Shown one piece after another: positions 33,543 through 43,100 of a stretch of 64,000 nt of DNA. The DNA lies in contig JAFRQQ010000022.1 in the NCBI GenBank assembly GCA_017428525.1, forward strand, positions 1-64,000. The letters run 5' to 3'. The notes under the pieces are model-generated. The model did not search any database and had not been told where the DNA came from. It was given only the letters and a program-made list of their open reading frames with translations. The stretch comes from Clostridia bacterium. GTDB taxonomy: Bacteria; Bacillota; Clostridia; Oscillospirales; Acutalibacteraceae. Positions within the stretch are counted from its first letter, which is position 1. Every line of letters starts with the position of its first letter. The position numbers and the translations under genes were made by a program.

Positions 33543-33590
33543 GGAATGCTGCCCTCAGCATTCCGCGCGGCGGCACGCCGCGAACAAAGG
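33543..33590. other. Intergenic hairpins
   Basis: GGAATGCTG-CCCT-CAGCATTCC (about 33543-33565) and a GC-rich GCGGCG/CGCCGC pair lie in the 114-base gap after the permease gene. No T-tract follows. This may be a weak terminator or an mRNA stabiliser. Confidence 0.45.
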
Positions 33591-33602
33591 AGGTGACGCC
33601 GC

Positions 33603-34085
33603 ATGCTTCAGGCGATGAACGCAGTTTATGAATATCTGAATGGGTTGTGGACAGGGCTCCGCGTTCTGAGTGTCTTCATTTTTCCGATGATGATTCTGTA
33701 TTCCGGTCACAGTTGGTGCCGGAACCGGAGAAGGAACGGCAGATCAACGGTCGGAACGATTCTGATCGGGGTGATGTTTGGGGTACTGTTCCTCGCAATT
33801 GCAGGCCTGCTGCTTTATGACTTTTTTCGAACGCCGACAGGACCGACACAAGATAAGTTGTTTACCATTCTTCTGCTTCCGCTTTCACTTTTTTCCGCTC
33901 TCTTTTCCAGCGGCTTTCTGATGATACCGATCGTTTTCCTGTGGCTTTATCTTCTCAACTGGCTGGAAAAAAGAGAGCCCCGTCCCCTCTTGAAACCGTT
34001 CGCCATTGCGGAAGGGGTCGCCGTTTGTCTGGGCATCCTGTTCATGGTTCTGAGCATTACGCAAGACATGAAGTATTTCGCTTGA
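33603..34085 (+). CDS. Four-helix membrane protein, unknown
   Basis: The protein has 160 residues with four predicted membrane helices (about 18-34, 50-72, 85-117 and 135-152) and short basic loops (CRNRRRNGRS). AAAGGAGGTGA precedes the ATG. It is not similar to any family I recognise. It lies 114 bases after the ABC permease gene and may belong to that transcription unit. Confidence 0.65.
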   Translation: MLQAMNAVYEYLNGLWTGLRVLSVFIFPMMILYSGHSWCRNRRRNGRSTVGTILIGVMFGVLFLAIAGLLLYDFFRTPTGPTQDKLFTILLLPLSLFSALFSSGFLMIPIVFLWLYLLNWLEKREPRPLLKPFAIAEGVAVCLGILFMVLSITQDMKYFA

Positions 34086-34189
34086 CGAAGCAGGAACAGC
34101 AGATTTCGCCCCTGCGCGATAATCCCCGGCAAAGATTCAACAGTCGCCAATATATTCTGAAAGAAATACAAGAAAGAGAGGAACCAAAA

Positions 34190-35332
34190 ATGAAAACCTT
34201 GAAAAAAGCACTTGCAATGTTTCTTTGCGCCGTGCTGATGATGAGCATGGCGGCGCTCACCGGCTTCGCGGGGGAGGCCGCGGACGCGGACGAGCAGGTG
34301 CCGGATTGCCTTGCGTGGGAGGTGCAGTTCGATCGGGACGCCTACGGCCTGTTTGACACGGTCCGCGCAACGGTCACTGTCACGAACACCTCCGATCTCT
34401 TTCTTTCCAATCTGACCCTGACCGCCTTCTCCGCTGACTTTGCGCCCACGGCCGTCTTCTATCATCAGCGGCTGCTCGCAAGCGGCGCGTCCTGCACGTT
34501 TTCCTATGACTGCCGCCTGCTGCCCGGCGCTGCCGGTCTGCCGTTTTTCGCCCGCCTGCTGCTGTATCTGCGCGAGCTGCTGTTCGGCGTCGTGCGCGGC
34601 AACGCCGTGCTGCCCGACCCGCCGTCCGTTGCTTCGGCGCAGGTGGCGTTTGGCCGATACGGTCAGCATGAAATCCAACTCTACGGCGCATATGACACGA
34701 TGACCGCCGACCCCGAAACCGTGGCGCAGACCGTTGCCCGGTATAACGCCGCTTTTGAAAAAGGCGCCGATCTGCAGGGAACGATGCAGATGACCTACGT
34801 GGAAGGGAGCCTGAAAGCGGGCGGCGGCGTCGGCGCAATCATGAAGCAGCTCGAGCCCGCGCTGCGCAAAGCGCTTGAAAAGAACCGCGGCACGGTTGAC
34901 ACGCTGCCCGGCAGCGGTCCGCTGCTGCCCGAGGACGTGCTTGCCGTTTCCGTGCGGGAGGCCGAAAACGGAACGGAGATGACGCTCTTGCTTGCGGAGC
35001 AGCAGGACGGCTTCGACGCCGATCCGGTCAACGGCGGCGCGGTCGCGCGCGGCTTCGGCCCGCTCAGCAGCGTGAAATCCGCGCTGGACGAGCTCGGCGC
35101 AACCGTGGAGTCCGGGGAGGATACGATCACGATGACGTATACGGAGCCGTCAATCAGCGTCACCGTTGACAGCGCAACCGGAAAAATCGTTGCGGGCGCC
35201 TGGCACTTCCGCATCGCGATCCGCGTCGGACAGGCGCAGATGTCCCTGAACGGGGTAAGCGCAACGCTGAAGGACTTCGAGGCCGCCGTTGATACGGACA
35301 TCGCCTTTTCCACCCCCGCGATCGCAGCTTAA
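34190..35332 (+). CDS. Secreted protein of unknown function
   Basis: The protein has 380 residues from ATG 34190 (GAGAGGAACC upstream), with a signal peptide (about 1-27). A beta-sandwich-like domain (about 38-100; RATVTVTNTSDLFLSNLTLT) is followed by a hydrophobic helical patch (PFFARLLLYLRELLFGVV) and a second domain (about 145-380) with no known match. The patch resembles the C-terminal tails of other secreted proteins here but is internal. A terminator follows. Confidence 0.72.
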   Translation: MKTLKKALAMFLCAVLMMSMAALTGFAGEAADADEQVPDCLAWEVQFDRDAYGLFDTVRATVTVTNTSDLFLSNLTLTAFSADFAPTAVFYHQRLLASGASCTFSYDCRLLPGAAGLPFFARLLLYLRELLFGVVRGNAVLPDPPSVASAQVAFGRYGQHEIQLYGAYDTMTADPETVAQTVARYNAAFEKGADLQGTMQMTYVEGSLKAGGGVGAIMKQLEPALRKALEKNRGTVDTLPGSGPLLPEDVLAVSVREAENGTEMTLLLAEQQDGFDADPVNGGAVARGFGPLSSVKSALDELGATVESGEDTITMTYTEPSISVTVDSATGKIVAGAWHFRIAIRVGQAQMSLNGVSATLKDFEAAVDTDIAFSTPAIAA

Positions 35333-35352
35333 GCCGCACGCATGCACGACAA

Positions 35353-35380
35353 AAAGCCGCTCGGTCAGCCGGGCGGCTTT
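35353..35380 (+). terminator. Terminator before the tlpA-like gene
   Basis: AAAGCCGC (about 35353-35360) pairs with GCGGCTTT (about 35373-35380) around a C/G-rich loop, after the secreted-protein gene and directly upstream of the next promoter. Confidence 0.65.
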
Positions 35381-35381
35381 C

Positions 35382-35410
35382 TTGACAGGATCCGTCTGCC
35401 GTGCTATACT
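35382..35410 (+). promoter_or_regulatory. Promoter of the TlpA-CXXC-NapH operon
   Basis: TTGACA (35382-35387), a 17-base spacer and TATACT (35405-35410), about 31 bases before the start of the lipoprotein gene. Confidence 0.8.
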
Positions 35411-35441
35411 GATTATATCCGTATACAAGGGGGAACAATCG

Positions 35442-36209
35442 ATGAAACGATGGATAGCAGTCTGCCTTCTGGCCGTGACGCTGCTGCTCTGCAGCTGCGG
35501 CGCAAAGCAGGGCGACACACGCGCAAACCCGACGGCGCCGGACACCGCGGCGGAATCCGTGCCGACAAACGCGCCGGCAACCGATCCGACGTCCGCGCTG
35601 ACAACGGTCCTGACCACCGTGCTGACAACCGGGTGGACCACCGCGCCGACAACGACGAAGCCCACGACCGTACCGACGACAAATCCGACGACCGTGCCGA
35701 CGACGAAGCCGACCACCGTCCCGACGACGAAGCCGACCACCGTCCCGACGACAAAGCCGACCACTGTCCCGACGACTGCGCCGACGACAAAGCGGACCGG
35801 CGAGACCTTCACCTTCACCACAACGGATATGAACGGCAACACGGTCTCCTCCGCGGACTTTGCCGGCGCGAAGGTGATCATGGTCAACATGTGGGAGCCG
35901 TGGTGCGGCCCCTGCGTGAATGAAATGCCGGATCTGCAGAAGCTCTATACGAAGTATCAGGGGCAGGGCCTTGTGATCCTCGGCGTGACTACCTCGCCCG
36001 CCACGGACGTCAACAGCACCGTGACCCGTCTGGGCATCACCTATCCGATCGTCAACGGGAACGCGCAGTTCAGCCGCTTCAATACCGGCTATGTGCCCAC
36101 GACCGTCTTCCTCGACGGGGAGGGGCATATCCTGAGCGAGGAGCCCTATATCGGCGGCAGATCCGGCGCCGAATGGGAACGCATCATTTTAACCTACATG
36201 CAGGGGTGA
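35442..36209 (+). CDS. TlpA-like thiol-disulfide oxidoreductase lipoprotein
   Basis: The protein has 255 residues. The lipobox LLLCSC (Cys19) predicts a lipid-anchored surface protein. A low-complexity stalk of PTTVPTTK-type repeats (about 66-118) leads to a thioredoxin-fold domain with active site WCGPC (Cys155, Cys158) and cis-Pro loop GYVPTTVF. It reduces or exchanges disulfides outside the membrane. Electrons could come from the NapH-like protein encoded two genes downstream; that link is inference from gene order, which I recall as recurring in clostridia. Confidence 0.92.
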   Translation: MKRWIAVCLLAVTLLLCSCGAKQGDTRANPTAPDTAAESVPTNAPATDPTSALTTVLTTVLTTGWTTAPTTTKPTTVPTTNPTTVPTTKPTTVPTTKPTTVPTTKPTTVPTTAPTTKRTGETFTFTTTDMNGNTVSSADFAGAKVIMVNMWEPWCGPCVNEMPDLQKLYTKYQGQGLVILGVTTSPATDVNSTVTRLGITYPIVNGNAQFSRFNTGYVPTTVFLDGEGHILSEEPYIGGRSGAEWERIILTYMQG

Positions 36210-36213
36210 CGAA

Positions 36214-36351
36214 ATGAAACAACGCCGGATCCTGTTTGCGCTGCTCGCGCTCGGCGCGGCGCTGATCGCCGTCGGCTGCGCGCAGGGGCAGCCCGCCGCC
36301 GTGCTTTCAAAAGCAATCACCGTGTGTCTGGAGTGTATCGGTATTGGATAA
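36214..36351 (+). CDS. CD1871A-type 45-aa CXXC membrane protein
   Basis: The protein has 45 residues; it starts four bases after the TlpA stop and overlaps the next gene by eight bases. One hydrophobic helix (about 6-22) is followed by a short segment and the conserved ending AITVCLECIGIG with the CXXC pair. This matches the CD1871A family of CXXC-containing mini-proteins, which accompany TlpA- and NapH-like genes. It may relay electrons or assist assembly between the two larger proteins. Confidence 0.85.
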   Translation: MKQRRILFALLALGAALIAVGCAQGQPAAVLSKAITVCLECIGIG

Positions 36352-37204
36352 GAAAAAACGTCTGGGCGTGCAGGCGGTCGCGGCGCTGCTGCAGAACGCC
36401 GATTTCCGCGGCTTTTTCACCGGCCGCGTCTCGCAGATGCCGACGAAGGCGGTCTGCGTGCCGGGGCTGAACTGCTATTCCTGCCCGTCGGCCGTCGGCG
36501 CGTGCCCGATCGGCGCGCTGCAGAACGCGCTCTCCTCCTACAGCTTCAAAATTCCGTATTATGTGCTTGGGCTGCTGCTCTTTTTCGGGGCGCTGCTCGG
36601 GCGGGCCGTCTGCGGCTTCCTTTGCCCCTTCGGCCTGCTGCAGGATCTGCTGCACAAGATCCCGTTCTTCAAAAAGATCCGCACCTTCCGCGCGGATAAG
36701 TATCTGCGCTTCGTCAAATACGCGGTGCTCGTGCTCATGGTGATCGTGCTACCGATCTTCGTCAAGCTCACGCCCGTATTCTGCAAGTATCTCTGCCCCT
36801 CCGGCACGCTGGCCGGGCTCCTGCTCGCCTTTTCGGATACGCGCCTGTTCGCGCTGTTCGGCAGCCGCTTCATGTGGAAGGCCTGCATCCTCGGCTGCGT
36901 CGTGCTCGCGAGCGTGCTGCTCTACCGCCCGTTCTGCAAATATCTCTGCCCGCTCGGCGCGCTGTATGCGCTGTTCAACCGCGTGGCCCTCGTGCAGATG
37001 GCGACCGATTCCTCGGCCTGCATCGGCTGCGGCAAATGCGCCGCCGCCTGCGACATGTGCGTCGATCCGTCCAAAACGCCCAACAGCGCCGAATGCATCC
37101 GCTGCGGCAAATGCATGACCGTCTGCCCCACGCAGGCGATCCGTTACGCCACGCCGCTGCGCAGGAAGCCGGAGGACCCGCCGCAGGAAGAAGCAACTCC
37201 ATAA
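36344..37204 (+). CDS. NapH-like 4Fe-4S membrane protein
   Basis: The protein has 286 residues from a TTG start at 36344, with GGAG ten bases upstream. Four or five membrane helices carry cytoplasmic CxxxCP motifs (CGFLCPFGLLQD, CKYLCPSGTL, CKYLCPLGAL), and the C-terminus holds two ferredoxin-type motifs (CIGCGKCAAACDMC and CIRCGKCMTVCPTQ). Proteins of this NapH/RdxA type move electrons across or into the membrane. Encoded with a TlpA-like thioredoxin and a CXXC mini-protein, it probably supplies extracytoplasmic reducing power. Confidence 0.92.
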   Translation: MDKKKRLGVQAVAALLQNADFRGFFTGRVSQMPTKAVCVPGLNCYSCPSAVGACPIGALQNALSSYSFKIPYYVLGLLLFFGALLGRAVCGFLCPFGLLQDLLHKIPFFKKIRTFRADKYLRFVKYAVLVLMVIVLPIFVKLTPVFCKYLCPSGTLAGLLLAFSDTRLFALFGSRFMWKACILGCVVLASVLLYRPFCKYLCPLGALYALFNRVALVQMATDSSACIGCGKCAAACDMCVDPSKTPNSAECIRCGKCMTVCPTQAIRYATPLRRKPEDPPQEEATP

Positions 37205-37211
37205 AAAATCA

Positions 37212-37243
37212 GCAGGGAACGGTTTTCCGCTCCCTGCCTTTTT
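37212..37243. terminator. Terminator between the NapH-like gene and spo0A
   Basis: GCAGGGA (37212-37218) pairs with TCCCTGC (37231-37237), followed by CTTTTTG; AAAAAA precedes it, so it can work in both directions for these convergent genes. Confidence 0.8.
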
Positions 37244-37253
37244 GTTTCGCGGT

Positions 37254-38015
37254 TCAGACGGTTTTCATGCGCAGCTTCAGGTTGTCGCTGATCATGGCGA
37301 TGAATTCGCTGTTGGTCGGCTTGCCGCGTTCATTCTGGATCGTGTAGCCGAAATAGGAGCTGAGCACATCCACGTCCCCGCGGTCCCAGGCGACCTCGAT
37401 TGCGTGACGGATCGCCCGTTCCACCCGCGAAGGCGTGGTTTTGAACATCTTCGCCACGGTCGGATAGAGGATCTTGGTCACGGAGCTGATCATCTCGCTG
37501 TCCTTCACCGCAAGGATGATCGCCTCGCGCAGATACTGATAGCCGCGGATATGCGCCGGCACGCCGATCTGATGCATGATCTGCGATACGACCACGTCCA
37601 GATCCTTCACCCCGCCGCTGAGCTCCGCCGCCGTGCGGATGCTGGCAAACTGTGTGATCCGCTCGGCGAGCATCGCCGGATCATAGGGCTTGAGGAAATA
37701 GTAATCCGCGCCCGCGTGCAGGATCTCGCTTTCAAACCGCTGGTTGTCGGTCGAGGAGACCACCATCACCAGCGGCCGGCGCTCCAGCCGAAGCCCGTCC
37801 AGCTGCCGCAGCACGCCAAGCGCGTCCAGCCGCGGCATAAAACCGTCAATGAGCAGCACGTCCGCCGGCGTGCCGGTTTTCAGCGCCTCAATGACCTGCG
37901 TTCCGTCCTTCACGACGGTGGAGACCTGACAGCCGTTTGCGCGCAGAATGCCCGCGAGCGCATGCACGGTTTCGCTGCCGTCCTCCGTCATCAATACCTG
38001 CAACATTTTTCCCAT
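37254..38015 (-). CDS. spo0A: Sporulation master regulator Spo0A
   Basis: The protein has 253 residues. The receiver domain has the acidic pair Glu11/Asp12, the phosphoacceptor Asp57 (VLLIDGFMP) and Lys109 (FLKPYD). The C-terminal DNA-binding domain is strongly conserved ([59 protein letters not shown]). The ATG at 38015 has GGAGGTAG upstream. Phosphorylated Spo0A binds 0A boxes and commits the cell to sporulation. spoIVB lies directly upstream, the usual synteny. Confidence 0.97.
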   Translation of the reverse strand: MGKMLQVLMTEDGSETVHALAGILRANGCQVSTVVKDGTQVIEALKTGTPADVLLIDGFMPRLDALGVLRQLDGLRLERRPLVMVVSSTDNQRFESEILHAGADYYFLKPYDPAMLAERITQFASIRTAAELSGGVKDLDVVVSQIMHQIGVPAHIRGYQYLREAIILAVKDSEMISSVTKILYPTVAKMFKTTPSRVERAIRHAIEVAWDRGDVDVLSSYFGYTIQNERGKPTNSEFIAMISDNLKLRMKTV

Positions 38016-38047
38016 CGTTCTACCTCCGTTATTCTTTGTTCACGAAG

Positions 38048-38076
38048 ATATTACCATAAACTGGGAAAAATGTCAA
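38048..38076 (-). promoter_or_regulatory. Promoter of spo0A
   Basis: Minus-strand TTGACA (38076-38071), a 17-base spacer and TAATAT (38053-38048), about 33 bases before the spo0A start. Confidence 0.75.
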
Positions 38077-38106
38077 CCGAGAATTTGACAATTTCTGGAA
38101 TTTTCG

Positions 38107-38113
38107 TTCGACA
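38107..38113 (-). promoter_or_regulatory. Candidate 0A box upstream of spo0A
   Basis: The minus strand reads TGTCGAA, the exact core of the Spo0A binding site (established), about 31 bases upstream of the -35. A near match (TGTCAAA) lies between it and the promoter. Autoregulation is inferred. Confidence 0.55.
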
Positions 38114-38128
38114 CAGATCGACCGATTC

Positions 38129-39193
38129 TCAGGCGGCGGCCTTGTTTTCCGCGGCCAGACGGTCGGCGGTTTCCAGCATGGTCTGGGCAAAAATGGCATA
38201 GCCCTGCGTCGGATCGTTGACAAATACGTGCGTGAGTGCGCCCACGAGCATGGCGTTCTGCACGATCGGGCTGCCGCTCATGCCCTGCAGGATACCGCCG
38301 GTTTTTTCCAGCAGCGCGGGGTCGGTGACCTGCACAACCAGGTTGCGGGTCGCGGCGTCGGCGGGGAAGACCTTGGTGATTTCGATGTCATAGGCGCGGG
38401 GACCGGCGGCGTCGATGGTGGTGATCATCTGTGCCTTGCCGGGCCGGACCTCCGCGCGGCGGGCGACGGCCGCCATGCTGCCGTGCGGCGCGGTCAGCAG
38501 CGTGCCGTAGACGCCGTTCTCGCCGTTATACAGCAGCGGGCCGAGCACGGCATCCGTGAAGACGCCGCAAAGCTCACCCGGGTCGCCGGCGCTGCTTTTA
38601 TAAAAACCTTCCACCTGCGCAATGACCGCTTCCCCGCTCGAGAGCGGCATCGTGCTGCCGGTGTCCGCATCGCATACGCCGTGCCCGAGCCCGGCAAAGA
38701 CCCGGCGGGTGCTGTCATAGAACGTCACTGTGCCGATACCTGCCGCGCTGTCACGCACCCAGAGCCCGGCACGGTAGGCGCCGTTTGCCGTGCGCGCGGG
38801 CAGGAGGGAGAGATGCAGCGGTTCCCCGTTGCGCTGCACGGTCAGCTCCAGCGCCTTGCCGCCGCTGCCGGATACCGCGGCGATCAGGCTTTGGGTATCC
38901 TCGATCGGCACGCCGTTGACGGACAGGATCACGTCGCCTTTTTTGACGCCGGCGGCTTCACCGGGCGTGACGGGGCCGGCGGCGGTATCCACCGCGTCGA
39001 CGCCGATCACGAGCACGCCTTCCGTGTAGAGCTTGATGCCGAAGGGGTCGCCGCCCAGCGCGACATAGCGCCGTTTTTCACCGGCGGCCTGCACCGGCTG
39101 CGTGCCGACAGCCGCGCCGCCCGGCACGGCGGCGGACGGGATCAGACAGAGCACGAGCAACAGGAGCAGACCGGTTTGAAACCAGCGTTTCAT
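38129..39193 (-). CDS. spoIVB: SpoIVB peptidase
   Basis: The protein has 354 residues with a signal or anchor segment (about 5-25). A PDZ domain (about 60-135; GVKKGDVILSVNGVPIED) precedes the S55 serine protease domain with GLGHGVCD (His171, Asp175) and GMSGSPIV (Ser306). In sporulating cells it is made in the forespore and cleaves SpoIVFA to activate the pro-sigma-K protease. Shorter than the Bacillus protein (about 425). Its neighbour spo0A supports the assignment. Confidence 0.95.
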   Translation of the reverse strand: MKRWFQTGLLLLLVLCLIPSAAVPGGAAVGTQPVQAAGEKRRYVALGGDPFGIKLYTEGVLVIGVDAVDTAAGPVTPGEAAGVKKGDVILSVNGVPIEDTQSLIAAVSGSGGKALELTVQRNGEPLHLSLLPARTANGAYRAGLWVRDSAAGIGTVTFYDSTRRVFAGLGHGVCDADTGSTMPLSSGEAVIAQVEGFYKSSAGDPGELCGVFTDAVLGPLLYNGENGVYGTLLTAPHGSMAAVARRAEVRPGKAQMITTIDAAGPRAYDIEITKVFPADAATRNLVVQVTDPALLEKTGGILQGMSGSPIVQNAMLVGALTHVFVNDPTQGYAIFAQTMLETADRLAAENKAAA

Positions 39194-39212
39194 ACGTCAC
39201 CTCCGTTTTTGA

Positions 39213-39226
39213 TATTCCGCGGAATA
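39213..39226. repeat. 14-bp palindrome TATTCCGCGGAATA
   Basis: A perfect palindrome about 20 bases upstream of the spoIVB start, next to a second stem TGCTTTGC/GCAAAGCA (about 39233-39252). Possibly an operator or an mRNA leader structure. I could not place a forespore promoter with confidence. Confidence 0.45.
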
Positions 39227-39278
39227 CCGTTTTTGCTTTGCAAACGCAAAGCATTTATAAGGTGTCCGTTTGCGCACG

Positions 39279-39303
39279 AAAAAAACGGCGGAAACATCCG
39301 CCG
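39279..39303 (-). terminator. Stem-loop with T-tract, leftward or bidirectional
   Basis: CGGCGGA (39286-39292) pairs with TCCGCCG (39297-39303); on the minus strand TTTTTTT follows. It could shield spoIVB from leftward read-through, since no leftward gene ends nearby. Confidence 0.55.
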
Positions 39304-39467
39304 TGGGTTTTTGGAAGCGCTTTTTTATGATTTTTACAGGTTTTTTTGAATAATATGAACTTTTTTGATCAAACGGTTGTCTATATTTATAAGAGGGTTC
39401 TTCAAAAGGCCAGTCCGGGAGGATGGCTTGAAGAGGGTCTTCAAAAGATGATTCAGGAGGTTTTTTG

Positions 39468-40046
39468 ATGAAAGTGAAGCTGAAACGCACCCTGTCCGTC
39501 CTGCTCTGCGCCGTGCTGCTGGCGGGCGCTGCGGGGCTGTCGCCGTCCGCTGCGGCTGCGGCAAATGCTGAGCCGCCGGAAGAAATCAATGTTTCCGACT
39601 ATGTTGAAAGCATTGCGTATCTGGACGAACGTCACCCTTATGTGGAAATGAATCGCAAGAGGAAATTTGTCGATTGGTATTTTCCAACCACGTTTCTTTT
39701 CACGTTCAAGGACGGCAGCGCGCAGACTGTGACCGTGGATACGAAAGCAACGGCATATGAAGTCATCGTAATTACGGAGGAATTTGAGGTCACGATGCCG
39801 GATGGGGTGGTGCTGAACTTTGACCAAATGATCTTATATGAGTATGGGACCTGTCAGTGGTATCTTCGTCAATGCTTCCACACCCCCGGAGATCCACACC
39901 AGCTGATTGTGTTAGATCAAAAATGCGAGGGCAGCTGGCCGCCCGCACCGCTGCGCGAACGGCTGCAGGAGTTTTGGCGGGAATTGGTTTGGAAGCTGGA
40001 AACAGTATTTTATAAAATTCGCTATTATTTAAGCAGTTTAAAATAG
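39468..40046 (+). CDS. Small secreted protein with amphipathic C-terminal tail
   Basis: The protein has 192 residues from ATG 39468 (CAGGAGG upstream). A signal peptide (about 1-34) is followed by a beta-rich domain (about 45-150) with a Cys pair (GTCQWYLRQC), which may be a disulfide. The last ~30 residues (LRERLQEFWRELVWKLETVF and onward) form an amphipathic, Trp-rich helix. No known family. Two near-identical aagagggt-cttcaaaag units lie in the leader (39400-39447). Confidence 0.7.
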   Translation: MKVKLKRTLSVLLCAVLLAGAAGLSPSAAAAANAEPPEEINVSDYVESIAYLDERHPYVEMNRKRKFVDWYFPTTFLFTFKDGSAQTVTVDTKATAYEVIVITEEFEVTMPDGVVLNFDQMILYEYGTCQWYLRQCFHTPGDPHQLIVLDQKCEGSWPPAPLRERLQEFWRELVWKLETVFYKIRYYLSSLK

Positions 40047-40141
40047 CGACTCTTCTTTGATTGTAAATTTGGATTTTAAATATGGCGTTTCATGCCCAAA
40101 AATGAAAGGAACGGAAAGACCGTGAAAGGAGTTTTCAAAAA

Positions 40142-43100
40142 ATGAAAATAATAGTGAATGGAAAGAAATCAATTGCATTACTAATGGCAATTGTAATTGC
40201 GATTGGATGCTTTTTCGTAGGAACAGGGAAACTGAATGTTGACGCAGTAAGCGTATCTGGAGACCAAATTGTAAGTTATGCAAAGCAATTCATTGGATAT
40301 CCATATGGTAGTAGCTATGGCCCGAATTCATTTGACTGTTGCGGGTTGGTTAAATATGTGTTTGGGCATTTCGGAATAAGTCTTCCTTGGAATTGCTATG
40401 ATTATAAAGATTATGGAACGGTTGTAAGCGCGAGCAATGCAAAACCTGGGGATTTGGTTGTTTGGCATGGCAAGCATGTCGCAATTTATATTGGGGACGG
40501 CAATACAATTAATGCACTTAATAAGAGTGCGGGTGTTTGCTATACAAAAGTCAGTAACTACGGACACTACGAAGGTTCAACTTTTGTTCACGATAACCCA
40601 TCATACTATATTAGAGTTAATGGTGTTGGCGAAACTGTAACAGTTTCCTTTGACGCAAATGGAGGAACTGCTTCAAACTCAAAAGTGTCTTTTTTTGCTG
40701 ACGAAAAATATGGAGAAGCTTTCCCTGTTGCATGGAGAAACGGTTACACCTTTGACGGTTGGTTTACTTCAGCTTCCGGCGGAACCCAGCATACACACAC
40801 AACGAAAGCGTCAAAAAGTGTAACGAAGCTTTATGCGCATTGGGTTAAGAATACAACTGGCGTTCTTGAAGAAGGTCATATTTATAAGATTTATAGCAAA
40901 AAAAGCGGGCTCCCTCTGCAAGCAATGGGTTCATCTGTGCGCAGCGAAGTGCATCAAATGCAGGAATCCAATAGTTCTACCCAGCTTTGGCGCGTCATTT
41001 CCGCAGATGATAACGGATACTACAGGCTTGAGTCCTTGTATGGTGGACTGTCACTTGATATGAACGCCGACAATAAATATGAATATCTGCTTCCGTTAAA
41101 AATATATACGCAAAATACGAATTCGGACGCCCAGTTTTTCTCAATTATCTCTCGCGGAAACGGCTATTACTCGATTCATTCCAAGAATACTTGTTTGGCG
41201 CTCGATATTTATGACGGATCAACGGAAGCGAACGCAAAAGTTGTGCAATGGGATCCGCATGGTCTAGACAATCAGCTTTACAAATTTGAAGAGATTGAAG
41301 ATCGTACCATCACCTTCTATAATAATTATAACAACAACTATCTTCCCTCTCTGCGCGAAGTGTATGAACACGAAGGATCAACGGTTCCGAAGAACAATTA
41401 TAATTCCAGAGGGGACGGCGTCTCTGTGCGCATTGATCCGTCGAACGACAGCCTGATTATTACGCAGACGGTTGCCAACAAAGATAATGATATGCGCTGG
41501 GTGGCAGCAATGACAGATTCCAACACGTTTGGACCCAACGCGCTTGAGGATACGACCGTTGAGCTGCATTTCAAGGCGAAGGCGTCGGTTTCCGGCGCAA
41601 ATATCCAGTTCCGCTGGGGCTTTGATTCTGTTGATAATTATTATCCGGCAGCACTGACAACAGCGTGGAAGGATTATACGGTTGAGATTCCGCGCACGAG
41701 GAAATCCGGAAATAATCTGCACCCCTATATTGATAAAGCGTGTACAGTTGAAATCAAAGAAATCGCGTTGTATGTCAAGGGCAGTACCGGTTATATCGGA
41801 GATACCGATTTCTATTCTCCGCAGACTATTACTGAGAATATATACAATAGTGTTGTGTTTGGTCCCTCGAATCCGACGCGTGAAGGCTATGAGTTTGACG
41901 GCTGGTATGATAAGCGCGTCGGCGGCAATCTGATCAGCAGCGACGGCATCGTTTTTATCGGCGATTTGCCGGGCAATCTTGCCGTGTATGCACATTGGAT
42001 AAAGAGTGAAGTGCATGTGCATAGTTTCACTACAACCGTTACGCAGGCAACCTGTGAAACAGAAGGCCATACGCTGAAGGTGTGCGAGGTTTGCGGATAT
42101 GCAGAGGATACCGTTACTCCGGCGCTTGGTCACGATTATATTCATATGCATCGTGATGCAACATGCACCGAAGGAGTCTACGATGATTGGACATGCAGTC
42201 GCTGCGGGTCATCTTACGGTGGCGGCGGCGATCCGCTCGGTCACGACTATTATCCTGCGGTGACGCACGAAGCCGGATGCACCTCCGATGGTTATATCCT
42301 GTATAAGTGCAGTCGTTGTGAGGATGAATATACGGAGACTCTTCCCGCACACGGTCATGATTTCGGCGAATGGGTCAATGCGGATCAGAACCGCCACAAG
42401 CATGTGTGCTCATGGGATGAATCCCACGTGGAGTATGCCCTGCACGAGTGGGATGAAGGCGTTATAACGACGCAGCCAACCGCAACATCGGACGGCGTGA
42501 TGACGTATACCTGCACTGTCTGCGGCGCGACCAAAACAGATACCATCGCTGTAAATTATGAAAAGATCGCAGTAAAAACCCTGCCAACCAAAACATCCTA
42601 TTTTGTCGGTGATTCATTAAATCAAAGTGGTCTGACGCTGACGGTCACCTTTAATAACGGCAATACGGAAACGATCAGCAGCGGCTTTACCTGCACGCCC
42701 ACGAAGCTGAACGCCGCCGGCACGCAAAAAATCACCGTCAGCTATGGCGGAAAAACGACGTCCTTCAATGTGACGGTAAAGAACGACACGGTGTCTGGTA
42801 TCGAGATCAAAGCGCAGCCGAACATGACAACTTACTATGTCGGCGACTCATTTGATCCAACCGGTATGACGCTGACGGCAACCTATGCCAGCGGAAAGAC
42901 CAAAACAATCTATGAAGGCTTTACGTGTTCGCCCGAAACTCTTTTGAATGCCGGAACGCAAACGATCACCGTGACCTATGGCGGGAAAACCGCAACCGTC
43001 ACCGTTCGGGTGAATGAAGATCAAATCAGTGGAATTACCGTTGCAACGCTGCCGAACAATATGAATTATTACGTCGGCGATTCGATCAGTACAAACGGGC

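Noticed and set aside
35640..35795. Possible CRISPR-like array
   Set aside because: The repeat units are in-frame Pro-Thr codons of a lipoprotein stalk without spacers. No CRISPR array or cas gene was seen in the window.
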